NCBI RefSeq assembly: GCF_001650725.1
Contig: NZ_LXVX01000041.1
Coordinates: 1 to 64,000 of the forward strand
Length of the DNA stretch: 64,000 nt
Direction of reading: 5' to 3'
Origin: Sphingobium sp. TCM1
Lineage (GTDB): Bacteria; Pseudomonadota; Alphaproteobacteria; Sphingomonadales; Sphingomonadaceae
Below, piece by piece: positions 45,658 through 55,215 of this stretch (position 1 is the stretch's first letter; each line of letters starts with the position of its first letter). Both the position numbers and the translations under genes were made by a program. Below the pieces are notes generated by a model, which did not search any database, was not told the DNA's origin, and saw only the letters and a program-made list of their open reading frames with translations.

Positions 45658-46650
45658 ATGCGACGGCTTCGTGCCCTGCTGGGGATCGCGCTTGCGATCG
45701 GCGGCGCGCCCCTCGCCGCGCAGGATGCGCCCCCCTCGCCCTTACCTGCGCCCGAAGCCGCCCTTGACCCGCATGTTCCCCCCACGGTCGTCCGCACCGG
45801 GCCGTCGCCGGACGAGCGCGTCACCATCCCCATCCATATCGACGGCAAGGGGCCGTGGAACTTCATCATCGACACCGGGTCGCAGCGCACCGTCATCGCC
45901 CGCGACCTGGCCGAGCGACTCGCCCTGCCCGCCCGGTCCAATGTCGTCATCATCAGCATGACCGGCCGGTCCGAAGCGACCACCGTCGCCGTGCCGAGGC
46001 TCGGCTTTGGCGGCGGCACGGTCGACGATATCGAGGCGCCCGTGCTGGAGGGCGAGCATCTGGGCGCGCCGGGCCTGCTCGGCCTGGACAGCCTGCACGC
46101 CAAGCGGGTGACGCTCAACTTCCGTACCGGGCGAATGGAGATCGCCGACAGCGGCGCGCGACGACGAGTCTCGGTCGAACCGGACACGATCGTCGTGGAG
46201 GCCCGGCGCAAGCGCGGCCAGCTGATCCTGCTCGATTCCGACGTCAACGGGATGCGGGTCAACATCATGCTCGACACCGGCACCAATTACAGCATCGGCA
46301 ATCTCGCGCTGCGCGACAAGCTGGTCCGCAAGAAGCGCGCGCCCGATCTGCTGACCGCGACGCTGACCAGCGTCACCGGCGGCACGCTGGTCGGGCAGGT
46401 CGGCCGGATCAAGTCGGTGCGGATGGGGCGCGTCAACCTGACCGAGGTGCCGGTGATCTTCGCCGACGCCAGCCCCTTTGCCGAATTGGGGATGCAGGAC
46501 AAGCCGGCGCTGCTGCTGGGTATCAGCGCGCTCAAGATTTTCGACCGGGTCGCGATCGACTTCGGCCGGGGCAAGGTCGACTTCCTGCTGCCCGATGCCA
46601 GCGCGGTCGATAATCTGCGCCTGGCGGCGAACGATCAACCCACCGGGTAG
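45658..46650 (+). CDS. exported two-domain retropepsin-like aspartic protease
   Basis: A 330-aa exported protein with signal peptide (residues about 1-21, LAAQ). Two copies of the clan AA active-site motif occur: IIDTGSQRTVI (DTG at 72-74) and MLDTGTNYSIG (DTG at 206-208), each followed by a later Gly-rich LLGLDSL or LLLGISAL turn that matches the retropepsin ILG(M/L)D motif. The protein thus looks like an in-line pair of half-sites that could fold as an intramolecular dimer. Its target is unknown. It is convergent with the PBP gene. Confidence 0.87.
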   Translation: MRRLRALLGIALAIGGAPLAAQDAPPSPLPAPEAALDPHVPPTVVRTGPSPDERVTIPIHIDGKGPWNFIIDTGSQRTVIARDLAERLALPARSNVVIISMTGRSEATTVAVPRLGFGGGTVDDIEAPVLEGEHLGAPGLLGLDSLHAKRVTLNFRTGRMEIADSGARRRVSVEPDTIVVEARRKRGQLILLDSDVNGMRVNIMLDTGTNYSIGNLALRDKLVRKKRAPDLLTATLTSVTGGTLVGQVGRIKSVRMGRVNLTEVPVIFADASPFAELGMQDKPALLLGISALKIFDRVAIDFGRGKVDFLLPDASAVDNLRLAANDQPTG

Positions 46651-46662
46651 CGGCGACGCAGG

Positions 46663-48753
46663 CTACTGCCCCGGCGTCGGCCGGTTCGCAGCCGGCGGCT
46701 GTTGCCGCTGCCGATCACGACCCAACACATTGTCGATCCATTGCTGGTCCAGGCGCGGCGGCTGGGGCCGATCCTCCGGATCGACCTCCATCTGCGGCTC
46801 GTCCGCGTCCGACCCCTCGGGCCGGGGGCGGTCGATCGGCAGCCCGTTCTCATCGACCATCATGCCGCCATCGGCGCCGCTGTCCGGGGTGCCGAAATAG
46901 GCTTCCTCATCGGGTTCCAGCTGCCATTCGGGCAGCGTGACCTCGGTCTCGAACTGTTCGACCGGCCGCTTCGCCACCGCCACCTTCATATAGTCGGCAA
47001 AGGCGCGCGCGGGGGCGCGACCGCCCTGGAGAACGCCGACCGCCCGGGCGTCGTCACGCCCCATCCACACGCCGGTGGTGATGCCGCTCGAAAAGCCCAG
47101 GAACCAGCCATCCTTGTTGCTGCTGGTGGTGCCGGTCTTGCCCGCGACCGGACGCCCGATCGACGCCGCACGGCCGGTGCCCGTCGACACGGCGGTCTGC
47201 ATCAGGTCGGTCATGCCGGCGGCGACCCATGGGGCGACCAGCACCCGGCTGGTATCGTCCTGATGGCTGTAGAGCAGGCGGCCGTCGGCGGTCGTCACCT
47301 TGGTGATGCCATAGGGCGTCACCGCGATCCCCTTGCGCGCGATCGAGGCGAAGGCGCGGGTCATGTCGATCAGGCGCACGTCCGACGTGCCCAGCACCAT
47401 GGAGGGATGGGTGTTGATCGGGGTGGTGATGCCGAAGCGGCGGGCCATGTCGGCGACGGTCGGGAAGCCCACCTCGACGCCCAGCTTCGCCGCGACGGTG
47501 TTGATCGAGTAAGCGAAGGCGGTGCGAACGTCGATGTCGCCGGAAAAGCGGCCCGAACTGTTGCGCGGCGACCAGCCGTTGATCGTCACCGGCTCGTCGG
47601 TGACGCCGGTGTCGGGGGTATAGCCCGCCTCCAGCGCCGCCATATAGACAAAGATCTTCCACGCGGAACCGGGCTGGCGCGTCGCGGTGGTGGCGCGGTT
47701 GTAGTTGGAGCTGACATAATCCAGCCCGCCGACCATCGCCCGCACCGCTCCGTCGCGGTCCAGGCTGACCAATGCGCCCTGCGTGCCTGCGGGAACATTG
47801 GCCTTGATCGCCGCCGTCGCCGCATTCTGCATGTTCAGGTCGATGGTGGTGTAGACCTCCAGCGGCTCGTTCGGCTCGTCGATCAGCAGGTCGAGCTGGG
47901 GCAAGGCCCAGTCGGTAAAGTAACGCACGCTGTTTTGCGGCGGCTCGGGCGCCATGCGGACGCCCGCCAGGTCGGCGCCGGCGCGCTCGGACGCCGAAAT
48001 CGCGCCATTTTCCTGCATCAGGTCCAGCACCACGCCGGCGCGGCCGATCGCGGCCTCCGCATCGGCGGTGGGGGAGTAGCTGGACGGCGCCTTGACCAGG
48101 CCGGCGATGATCGCCGCTTCGGGCAGGTCCAGCGCAGTGGCCGGATGGCCGAAAAATTTGCGGCTGGCCGCGTCGATGCCATAGGCGCCACCGCCGAAAT
48201 AGACCTTGTTGAGGTAAAGTTCGAGGATCTGCCGCTTGGAGAATTTCCGCTCCAGCGCCAGAGCCAGCACCATTTCGCGGATCTTGCGGCCGAAACTGTA
48301 GCTGTTGTTGAGGAAGATGTTGCGCGTGACCTGCTGGGTGATCGTCGACGCCCCCTGCCAGCGACGCCCCTGCCCCCGTCGCTCGACCGCAACCCAGGCG
48401 GCGCGCGCCATGCCGATCGGATCCACGCCGGGGTGCAGGTAGAAACGCTTGTCCTCGGTCGACACCATCGCGTCGACCATCACCTGCGGGATGCGGTCAT
48501 AGCTCAGCCACTGGCCGAAGCTCGGCCCCAGCGACACGATGACGCTGCCGTCCGCGGCATGAACGCGGATCATCTGGCCATTGGGGGAGGATTTCAGGCT
48601 GTCATAGTCGGGCAGCGACTGCATCGCGATCACAACCGCGATCACCACGGCCAGCAGGCCCGCCACCGCCGCCGCCAGGCCGATCTTCAGCCCGCGCACC
48701 AGCCATTTCCTTGCGCGACCGGGCGCGCCCTTGCTCTTGCTTGATCCTGCCAT
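46663..48753 (-). CDS. class A penicillin-binding protein (PBP1A family)
   Basis: A 696-aa bifunctional peptidoglycan synthase. One transmembrane helix (about 22-45); GT51 transglycosylase with catalytic Glu100 (STEDKRFYLHPG) and STITQQVTRN; transpeptidase with SAWK (363-366, Ser363), SIN (416-418) and KTGTT (539-543). A basic N-terminus and an acidic/proline-rich C-terminal tail (about 620-696) flank it. It polymerises and cross-links cell-wall glycan in the periplasm. Confidence 0.95.
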   Translation of the reverse strand: MAGSSKSKGAPGRARKWLVRGLKIGLAAAVAGLLAVVIAVVIAMQSLPDYDSLKSSPNGQMIRVHAADGSVIVSLGPSFGQWLSYDRIPQVMVDAMVSTEDKRFYLHPGVDPIGMARAAWVAVERRGQGRRWQGASTITQQVTRNIFLNNSYSFGRKIREMVLALALERKFSKRQILELYLNKVYFGGGAYGIDAASRKFFGHPATALDLPEAAIIAGLVKAPSSYSPTADAEAAIGRAGVVLDLMQENGAISASERAGADLAGVRMAPEPPQNSVRYFTDWALPQLDLLIDEPNEPLEVYTTIDLNMQNAATAAIKANVPAGTQGALVSLDRDGAVRAMVGGLDYVSSNYNRATTATRQPGSAWKIFVYMAALEAGYTPDTGVTDEPVTINGWSPRNSSGRFSGDIDVRTAFAYSINTVAAKLGVEVGFPTVADMARRFGITTPINTHPSMVLGTSDVRLIDMTRAFASIARKGIAVTPYGITKVTTADGRLLYSHQDDTSRVLVAPWVAAGMTDLMQTAVSTGTGRAASIGRPVAGKTGTTSSNKDGWFLGFSSGITTGVWMGRDDARAVGVLQGGRAPARAFADYMKVAVAKRPVEQFETEVTLPEWQLEPDEEAYFGTPDSGADGGMMVDENGLPIDRPRPEGSDADEPQMEVDPEDRPQPPRLDQQWIDNVLGRDRQRQQPPAANRPTPGQ

Positions 48754-48894
48754 TTGTGCCGCTTCGAATAGGCGCTATTGCGTGCGGCGGCCAGCGCAAA
48801 TCATGCGTCCGGCGTGGAAAAACACCATTGCGGCGTCCCTGCGGAATCGCGCTTTGTCGCGGATGAGCGGCGTCCGTCGCTGCGGACCTCTCCG

Positions 48895-49299
48895 CTATTT
48901 TCCCTCGCTGCGCGGCTTGAAGTCCAGGCTGGCGCTGTTCAGGCAGTAACGCAGGCCATCGACCCCTGGCCCGTCGGGAAAGACATGGCCCAGATGCCCC
49001 TCGCAGGTGGCGCAACGGACCTCCGTCCGCATCATGCCGTGGCTGGTGTCGCGCACTTCCTCGACCGCGTCGATATCGACCGGCGCGGTGAAGCTGGGCC
49101 AGCCCGATCCGCTGTCATATTTTTCCGCGGCATCGAACAGTTCGGTGCCGCACCCGGCGCAAAAATAGACGCCGTCCGCCTTGTTGCTGTTATATTTGCC
49201 GGTGAAGGCGCGCTCCGTCCCCGCCTCGCGCAGCACATGATATTGCTCGGGGGACAGGCGCTGGCGCCATTCGGCTTCAGTGAGATTCATCTTCTCCAT
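48895..49299 (-). CDS. msrB: peptide methionine-R-sulfoxide reductase
   Basis: A 134-aa repair enzyme that reduces methionine-R-sulfoxide. The zinc-binding CxxC pairs (CAGC and CATC) and the catalytic Cys in RYCLNSASLDF are present. Length is typical for MsrB alone (no MsrA fusion). It is on the same strand as holA, 31 nt downstream. Confidence 0.97.
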   Translation of the reverse strand: MEKMNLTEAEWRQRLSPEQYHVLREAGTERAFTGKYNSNKADGVYFCAGCGTELFDAAEKYDSGSGWPSFTAPVDIDAVEEVRDTSHGMMRTEVRCATCEGHLGHVFPDGPGVDGLRYCLNSASLDFKPRSEGK

Positions 49300-49330
49300 G
49301 GCCGCAATATGGCGCTGTCCCGCAGGGCGA

Positions 49331-50359
49331 TCAAGCCCGCTCCCGCGCCGCCTGTCGCGTGATCGCCAGCAATTCGTGGCGAACCATCAGGTCGCCTGTG
49401 CCCCTGCTGCCGCGACTGGCGCGCTCCGCCTCCAGCAGCCGCTGGATGACCCGCGCGATCCCGGGCGCATCCCACAGCCGCACCTGGCGCGACACCAGCC
49501 CCTTCTCCTTCCAGAAGACCGCCTTGCCCGCAGTCTCGATCGCCGCCTCCAGCCGGCCGCTGGCGTCGAAGGCGTCGCGGATCGTGGCGATCAGCATGGC
49601 CCGCGTCAGCAGCGGGCGGATGACCGACGCCATGGCAGCGCCGGTTTCGCTCAGGCTCGTCAATTCCCGGTGCATGGCTTTCAGGTCGCCGCCCAGCACC
49701 GCGTTGACCAGCGGCGCGACCTCCGTATCGGGGTTGTCGGCGGACAGCGCATCGAGCGCGTCGGCGGTCGCCTCGCACGGCCGCTCGGGCGCGGCGTCCA
49801 GATAGAGGATCAGCTTCTCCACCTCGCCGGCCATCAACGCCCGGTCGCCATTGGCGAGATCGACGATGCGGCGCGCCAGTTCGGTCGGCAGGCGCAGCCC
49901 GCCCTCGCGCGCGATGGCGATCGCGATCTGCTCCGATTCGCGCGCATCGGGCTGGTAGGAGATGAAAGCCAGTGCCGCCTTGTGGTCGAGCGCGAGCTTG
50001 ACCAGCTTGGACGTGCTCTTGAGCGCACCCGCCACCGCGATCACCGGATTGCCCGCCGCCTCCGCCTCCAGCAGCGCGGTCAGCGCCGGCAGCGATTCGT
50101 CCCCCATGCCGCTGATGCGGACCCAGCGCCGGTCCCCGAACATGGAAAAGGACGCCGCCTCGTCCGACAGGCGCGCCGGGTCATCCTTCAGCGTCGATCC
50201 GTCCAGGTCGATCCGTTCCGCCTGCGGCCCCATGGCGCGCTCCAGCCGCTTCGCCAGCGCCTGGCTCCCCGCTTCGTCGGGGCCGTAGAGCAGGAAGAAG
50301 CGGACGTCGGCGGGCGGCGCATCCAGCGCCTTTTCGATCTGGCCCCGGCTGGCCTTCAA
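49331..50359 (-). CDS. holA: DNA polymerase III delta subunit
   Basis: A 342-aa clamp-loader subunit. N-terminal LLYGPDEAGSQALAKRLERA shows the AAA+-like fold without a working Walker A, as in HolA; the middle has GNPVIAVAGALKSTSKLVK and SYQPDARESEQ, and the C-terminal collar follows. It starts at a TTG (50359) that overlaps the lptE stop (TTGA), so it is translationally coupled; a longer frame upstream is the shadow of lptE. Confidence 0.9.
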   Translation of the reverse strand: MKASRGQIEKALDAPPADVRFFLLYGPDEAGSQALAKRLERAMGPQAERIDLDGSTLKDDPARLSDEAASFSMFGDRRWVRISGMGDESLPALTALLEAEAAGNPVIAVAGALKSTSKLVKLALDHKAALAFISYQPDARESEQIAIAIAREGGLRLPTELARRIVDLANGDRALMAGEVEKLILYLDAAPERPCEATADALDALSADNPDTEVAPLVNAVLGGDLKAMHRELTSLSETGAAMASVIRPLLTRAMLIATIRDAFDASGRLEAAIETAGKAVFWKEKGLVSRQVRLWDAPGIARVIQRLLEAERASRGSRGTGDLMVRHELLAITRQAARERA

Positions 50360-50856
50360 GGATTGGGGGCCTTGCGCGAAAAGAGCGCGAGGCGGGTCAC
50401 GATCTGGTCCGCCACCGTCTGCGACAGCCGCTCCAGCGCGGTGTCTTCGGCCGCGATCGTGGCATATTCGCTGGACGTGACGTCGATGCCCGCGTCCGAA
50501 CCGGCGGTATCGTCCAGGATCTGCGCGCCGGTGGCCTCGTCGACCAGCTGGTAGCGCGCCCGCAGCGTCCTCCGCTCGCGCGTGATGGCGGCGTCGGCGC
50601 GCAGGCCGAAGCCGCTGATGTCGTCGTCCAGTTTCACCACCAGCTTGTAGCGCGGCCCGCTGCCGCCGCTCATCGCCGACAGCCGGTCGTTGAGCGCGTT
50701 GCGCACCAGCCATCCGGCCTTGCCCTCGATCGGCGCGACCTCGACATTGCCCAGCGCCTGCGCCACCGCGCCATGGCTCCCGCCGCCATAGACCGGGCGC
50801 AGCCCGCAGGCGGTGAGGGACGCAAGAGCGATCAAGAGCAGGGGCGAAGGCTTCAT
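50356..50856 (-). CDS. lptE: LPS-assembly lipoprotein LptE
   Basis: A 166-aa outer-membrane lipoprotein that plugs the LptD pore for LPS insertion. Signal ends at LTAC (lipobox), then GLRPVYGG, the usual beginning of alphaproteobacterial LptE. Start at the ATG 50856 is supported by GGAGG five nt upstream. The order leuS-lptE-holA is conserved in this class. A 24-bp inverted repeat lies in the gap to leuS. Confidence 0.9.
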   Translation of the reverse strand: MKPSPLLLIALASLTACGLRPVYGGGSHGAVAQALGNVEVAPIEGKAGWLVRNALNDRLSAMSGGSGPRYKLVVKLDDDISGFGLRADAAITRERRTLRARYQLVDEATGAQILDDTAGSDAGIDVTSSEYATIAAEDTALERLSQTVADQIVTRLALFSRKAPNP

Positions 50857-50870
50857 GCCAACCTCCATAA

Positions 50871-50948
50871 CCGTTCGCCCTGAGCCTGTCGAAGGGCTTT
50901 CCTTCTTCCGAAGAAAAGCAAAGGCTTCGACAGGATCAGCCTGAACGG
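50871..50948. repeat. inverted intergenic repeat between leuS and lptE
   Basis: The left arm CCGTTCGCCCTGAGCCTGTCGAAG (50871-50894) is matched by an imperfect inverted right arm at 50925-50948, with about 30 nt between them. The sequence belongs to the CGAACGG...CTTCGACAGG type widespread in sphingomonad and other alphaproteobacterial genomes. It lies within the leuS-lptE-holA operon and could fold in the mRNA. Confidence 0.8.
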
Positions 50949-50954
50949 ATGTTG

Positions 50955-53468
50955 TTAGATGACCAGATTGACCAGGCGATCCGGCACCACGATCACCTTC
51001 TTCGGCGTCGCGCCGTCGAGGATGCGGACCACATTGGGCGCGGCGAGGGCGAGGCGTTCCAGCTCGTCCTTCGGCGTCCCCTTGGCCACGGTGATGGTGT
51101 CGCGCAGCTTGCCCATCACCTGGCAGGCGATCGTCACCTCGTCATCGACCAGCAGCGCCGGGTCGACCGCAGGCCAGGCCGCGTCGGCGATCAGGCCGTC
51201 CTGCCCCATCTCGGCCCAGCCCTCTTCGGCCAGATGCGGCGTCATCGGCGCGACCAGCAGCGCCAGCGTGCGAATCGCGGCGGTGCGCGACGCCGACGGC
51301 CTGGCCTTCTCGATCGCGTTCACCAGTTCGTAGATCTTGGCGACCGCCTTGTTGAAGCCCAGCGCCTCGACATCGCGGGCTACGCCGTCGATCGTCTGGT
51401 GCAGCTTGCGGTCCAGCGCCTTATCCGCGCCTTCCGCCGACGCATCCGCTTCGCCGAACAGGCGCCAGACGCGGTTGACGAAGCGCCAGCTGCCCTCGAT
51501 CCCGGCTTCCGTCCAGGGCAGGTCGCGCTCGGGCGGGCTGTCGGACAGCATGAACCAGCGCACCGCGTCCGCGCCATATTGGGCGATGATGTCATCGGGA
51601 TCGACGACATTCTTCTTGGACTTGGACATTTTCTCGACACGGCCGACCGTCACTGACGCCCCGCCATCGACCATGACCAGCCCTTCGCCCTGCTTCACCA
51701 CATCCTGCGGCGCGAGCCAGGCGCCTTCGGGCGACTTGTACGTCTCATGCGTCACCATCCCCTGCGTGAACAGGCCGGTGAACGGCTCGGCAAAGCCCAA
51801 CTGCCCCATATGCTGCAGCGCGCGGGTCCAGAAGCGGGCGTAGAGCAAGTGCAGGATCGCATGTTCCACGCCGCCGATATACTGCCCGACCGGCAGCCAT
51901 TGCTCGACCGTTGCCCGGTCGAACGGCCTGTCCTTGGGCTGGCTGGCGAAGCGGATGAAATACCAGCTCGAATCCGCGAACGTATCGAGCGTGTCGGTCT
52001 CGCGCACGGCCGGACGCCCACAGGACGGGCAGTCGACATGCTTCCAGCTCGGATGGCGATCAAGCGGATTGCCGGGAATGTCGAAGCTGACATCCTCTGG
52101 CAGCACGACCGGCAGCTGCTCCTTGGGCACGCCCACCGGGCCGCAGCTATCGCAATGGATGACCGGGATCGGCGTGCCCCAGTAGCGCTGGCGCGACACG
52201 CCCCAGTCGCGCAGGCGGAACACGGTCTTGCCCGCGCCCCAGCCTTCGGATCCGGCGCGGGCGATGACGGCGGCCTTGGCCTCCTCGATCGCCATGCCAT
52301 TGAGGAAGCGGCTGTTCACCAGGCGGCCCGGCCCCGTATAGGCTTCATTGTGGATCGGCGCCTGCTCGTCGCCTTCCGCCGCGACGACGCGCTCCACCGG
52401 CAGCATATATTTGCGCGCGAAGTCCAGGTCGCGCTGGTCGTGCCCGGGCACGCCCATGACCGCGCCGGTGCCATAGTCCATCAGCACGAAATTGGCGATG
52501 AAGACGGGCAACTGCCAGTCGGGATCGAAGGGATGCGCAACGGTGAGACCGGTGTCGAAGCCCAGCTTCTCCGCCGTTTCCAGTTCCGCCGCGGTGGTGC
52601 CGCCTTCCTTGCACTTCTCGATGAAGGTGACGGCGTCGGGGTTGCCTGCCGCCACCGCCTGCGCCACCGGATGGTCGGCCGCGATTGCCACGAAGCTCGC
52701 GCCGAAGATGGTGTCGGGACGGGTCGAATAGACCTCGATCCTCGTGTCGAACGGCGCGACCGGTTCGAAATGGAATTGCAGGCCGACCGACTTGCCGATC
52801 CAGTTTTCCTGCATCGTCCGCACCTTGTCGGGCCACTGGTCGAGGGTCTTGAGGCCCTCCAGCAGGTCGTCGGCGAACTGGGTGATCTTGAGGAACCACT
52901 GGGACAGCTTGCGCTTCTCGACCAGCGCGCCCGATCGCCAGCCGCGCCCGTCGATCACCTGCTCGTTCGCCAGCACGGTCATGTCGACCGGGTCCCAGTT
53001 GACCGCGCTTTCCTTGCGATAGACCAGCCCCGCTTCCAGCATGTCCAGGAACAGCGCCTGTTCATGGCCATAATAGTCGGGCTCGCATGTCGCGAGTTCG
53101 CGGCTCCAGTCGATCGCGAAGCCCAGCTTCTTGAGCTGCGCGCGCATGTTGGCGATATTCTCGCGGGTCCATGACCCCGGATGGACCTTCTTTTCCATCG
53201 CGGCATTTTCGGCCGGCATTCCAAAGGCGTCCCAGCCCATCGGATGCAGCACCTCATGGCCCGTCATGCGGCGGAAACGCGCCAGCACGTCGCCCATCGA
53301 ATAGTTGCGGACATGGCCGATATGGATGCGCCCCGACGGATAGGGGAACATTTCCAGCACATAGGAACGGGGCTTGGTCGACGCATCGTCGGCCTTGAAG
53401 CTCTGCTGCTCGTCCCAGGTCGCCTGCCAGCGGGCGTCGGCCTCAAACGGGTTGAAGCGCCTTTGCAT
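50955..53468 (-). CDS. leuS: leucyl-tRNA synthetase
   Basis: An 837-aa class I synthetase. Signature HIGH-like RIHIGH (near residue 50) and KMSKSKKN (about 625) with the CP1 editing domain between them. Length and layout match bacterial LeuS. It is followed by lptE and holA on the same strand; the gap holds an inverted repeat. Confidence 0.98.
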   Translation of the reverse strand: MQRRFNPFEADARWQATWDEQQSFKADDASTKPRSYVLEMFPYPSGRIHIGHVRNYSMGDVLARFRRMTGHEVLHPMGWDAFGMPAENAAMEKKVHPGSWTRENIANMRAQLKKLGFAIDWSRELATCEPDYYGHEQALFLDMLEAGLVYRKESAVNWDPVDMTVLANEQVIDGRGWRSGALVEKRKLSQWFLKITQFADDLLEGLKTLDQWPDKVRTMQENWIGKSVGLQFHFEPVAPFDTRIEVYSTRPDTIFGASFVAIAADHPVAQAVAAGNPDAVTFIEKCKEGGTTAAELETAEKLGFDTGLTVAHPFDPDWQLPVFIANFVLMDYGTGAVMGVPGHDQRDLDFARKYMLPVERVVAAEGDEQAPIHNEAYTGPGRLVNSRFLNGMAIEEAKAAVIARAGSEGWGAGKTVFRLRDWGVSRQRYWGTPIPVIHCDSCGPVGVPKEQLPVVLPEDVSFDIPGNPLDRHPSWKHVDCPSCGRPAVRETDTLDTFADSSWYFIRFASQPKDRPFDRATVEQWLPVGQYIGGVEHAILHLLYARFWTRALQHMGQLGFAEPFTGLFTQGMVTHETYKSPEGAWLAPQDVVKQGEGLVMVDGGASVTVGRVEKMSKSKKNVVDPDDIIAQYGADAVRWFMLSDSPPERDLPWTEAGIEGSWRFVNRVWRLFGEADASAEGADKALDRKLHQTIDGVARDVEALGFNKAVAKIYELVNAIEKARPSASRTAAIRTLALLVAPMTPHLAEEGWAEMGQDGLIADAAWPAVDPALLVDDEVTIACQVMGKLRDTITVAKGTPKDELERLALAAPNVVRILDGATPKKVIVVPDRLVNLVI

Positions 53469-53569
53469 GTCATGTCCTTACAAATGCGAGCGGGCTGGGC
53501 CTTTGATGAAGCCCAGCCCCGATGGTGTGAAAGGGGCGTGGCACCCGCCCCGCCCGGAAGGGGTTTGGG

Positions 53570-54016
53570 TCAGCCGATCGCCATGCGGCGCAGGTCGCGC
53601 GCCTTGGTGAGGATGATCTCCTCCAGCTTCTGCGTCGTCGCCGCCTTGACCGGCGCGTCGATCCACTGGCCATTCTGGTTGACCTGGCGGCTGGCCGCGA
53701 CGCGCAGCGCGTCGGCACGCAGATCCTGGTCCAGGATCGACACGGTCAGCTTCATCCGCTCATTGGGGCTGTTGGGATTGGTGTACCAGTCGGTGACGAT
53801 CACGCCGCCGTTCGAATCGGTCTGCACCATCGGCATGAAGGACAGGGTGTCGAGGCTGGCGCGCCACAGATAGGCGTTGACGCCGATCGTCGTCACCTTC
53901 GACGCGGCGAGGTCCGCCTTGGGGCGTTCCTTGGAGCCGCCCCCGCAGGCAGCGAGCGGCAGGAGCGCGGCCAGCAGCAGGCCGGCGGAAACGGAGGCGG
54001 GAAGGCGGCGGACCAT
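53570..54016 (-). CDS. DUF3576 lipoprotein
   Basis: A 148-aa lipoprotein (lipobox LAAC after a signal peptide) of the DUF3576 family, recognised by VNAYLWRASLDTLSFMP and DWYTNPNSPNERMKLTV. It lies directly upstream of leuS, its usual place in Alphaproteobacteria. I use the ATG at 54016 (AGGA about 8 nt upstream). Function unknown; envelope location. Confidence 0.88.
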   Translation of the reverse strand: MVRRLPASVSAGLLLAALLPLAACGGGSKERPKADLAASKVTTIGVNAYLWRASLDTLSFMPMVQTDSNGGVIVTDWYTNPNSPNERMKLTVSILDQDLRADALRVAASRQVNQNGQWIDAPVKAATTQKLEEIILTKARDLRRMAIG

Positions 54017-54270
54017 CAGGCATGTCCTAACTGAAATGACGAAAATCAGCCCGCTTCTATAGTGCGCGGGCGGCAATGGGCAAGGGGGCGCAGGGTAGCG
54101 CCGCATCGGTCCGCCGCGCTTGCGCATCCCACATGGCGGAACCTGCCGCCCGATCCTGTGTATTCCGTGCAACAGCTCCGACAAAAAGGGACTCCCGCCC
54201 CTAGCCAGTGGCGGCTTTGCGGGTGTAAAGCGTTACCAAAGATTAAGACAGCGGGGATGAGAGTCGGGAC

Positions 54271-54990
54271 ATGCGTGTGAACAGGGGACATTTGGCGATA
54301 GCAGGCGCGGCGACAGCCGTTGCCGGCTTCTTGCTGTCGCCCGCGTTCGGCGCCGCGACCGACCTTGTTCATCTGCGCGCCGACGCCCCCGTCTCGCTGG
54401 GCGCGCTGGGCAGCATCTCCTCTTTCACCCCGACGACCAAGGACCCGCAACTGGCAGCCGCCTATGCGAAGGTCGCCGCCTCGGCCAGCCGTCAGGGCTT
54501 TCGCTTCACCCCGACCAGCGGATCGCTGAGCGGCCAGCGCTCGATCACCATCATGGTCCGCGCCGCCGACCGCGTCACCAGCCCGACGTCCGATCCGGTC
54601 GACATCAAGCCGATGGCGTTCAGCCTGAGCGGATCGCACAACTGGCGCAAGTTCGCCCTGCCCGAAGCAGTGGGCCGCAAGGCGCTGGACCCGGTGCCGG
54701 TCGAAACCATGGTCGATGCCAAGAATTTCTCGCTGGATGACGGCAAGAAGGACCGCTTCAGCACCAAGGTGCTGATCGAAAACCGCCGCGACACCGTCAC
54801 CGGCGTGCGCAATCCATCGGCGGACAAGGATTATTCGCTGGACCTCGCCAGCTCCTATTCGCTGACCCGCAACCTCAATGTGACGGCGGGCGTGCGCTAC
54901 AACAATAATGTCGTGGGCCGCCTGACCCCGATGACCGACGACCGGCAGGACAGCCAGGCCGTCTATCTCGGCACCATCTTCAAATTCTGA
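54271..54990 (+). CDS. exported protein with outer-membrane-type C-terminus, unknown function
   Basis: A 239-aa protein with signal peptide (about 1-28, PAFGA). The mature part has long beta-like segments and ends in YLGTIFKF, a terminal Phe as in outer-membrane barrels. The final 110 residues (LDLASSYSLTRNLNVTAGVRYN) look like barrel strands. I do not recognise a family. Monocistronic, divergent from DUF3576. Confidence 0.7.
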   Translation: MRVNRGHLAIAGAATAVAGFLLSPAFGAATDLVHLRADAPVSLGALGSISSFTPTTKDPQLAAAYAKVAASASRQGFRFTPTSGSLSGQRSITIMVRAADRVTSPTSDPVDIKPMAFSLSGSHNWRKFALPEAVGRKALDPVPVETMVDAKNFSLDDGKKDRFSTKVLIENRRDTVTGVRNPSADKDYSLDLASSYSLTRNLNVTAGVRYNNNVVGRLTPMTDDRQDSQAVYLGTIFKF

Positions 54991-55215
54991 TCCGGCCGGG
55001 TCGGTCCCGGGTACAGCGCGGCTGACGATTCGCCTCGCCTTGATCAGCCGCAGACCGTCGGCGCCAGTCACGACCACAGGCGTCCGCCCGCCCCCTACGA
55101 AGAGACCATTAGGTCGCCGGCACGCCCTGTGGTAAGATCCCGCATCGCGACACTGATGATCCAGACATGTTGTGACTGAGAGAGATTTGCGCTCCCGTTT
55201 GGAAAGGAGAGCGAC

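Noticed and set aside
46702..48744. A 680-codon open frame opposite the PBP gene
   Set aside because: Antisense shadow; the PBP on the minus strand has all catalytic motifs.
54991..55215. Small gene or RNA in the gap before the tail-anchored protein
   Set aside because: No frame with a start signal and no clear fold beyond short GC stems.
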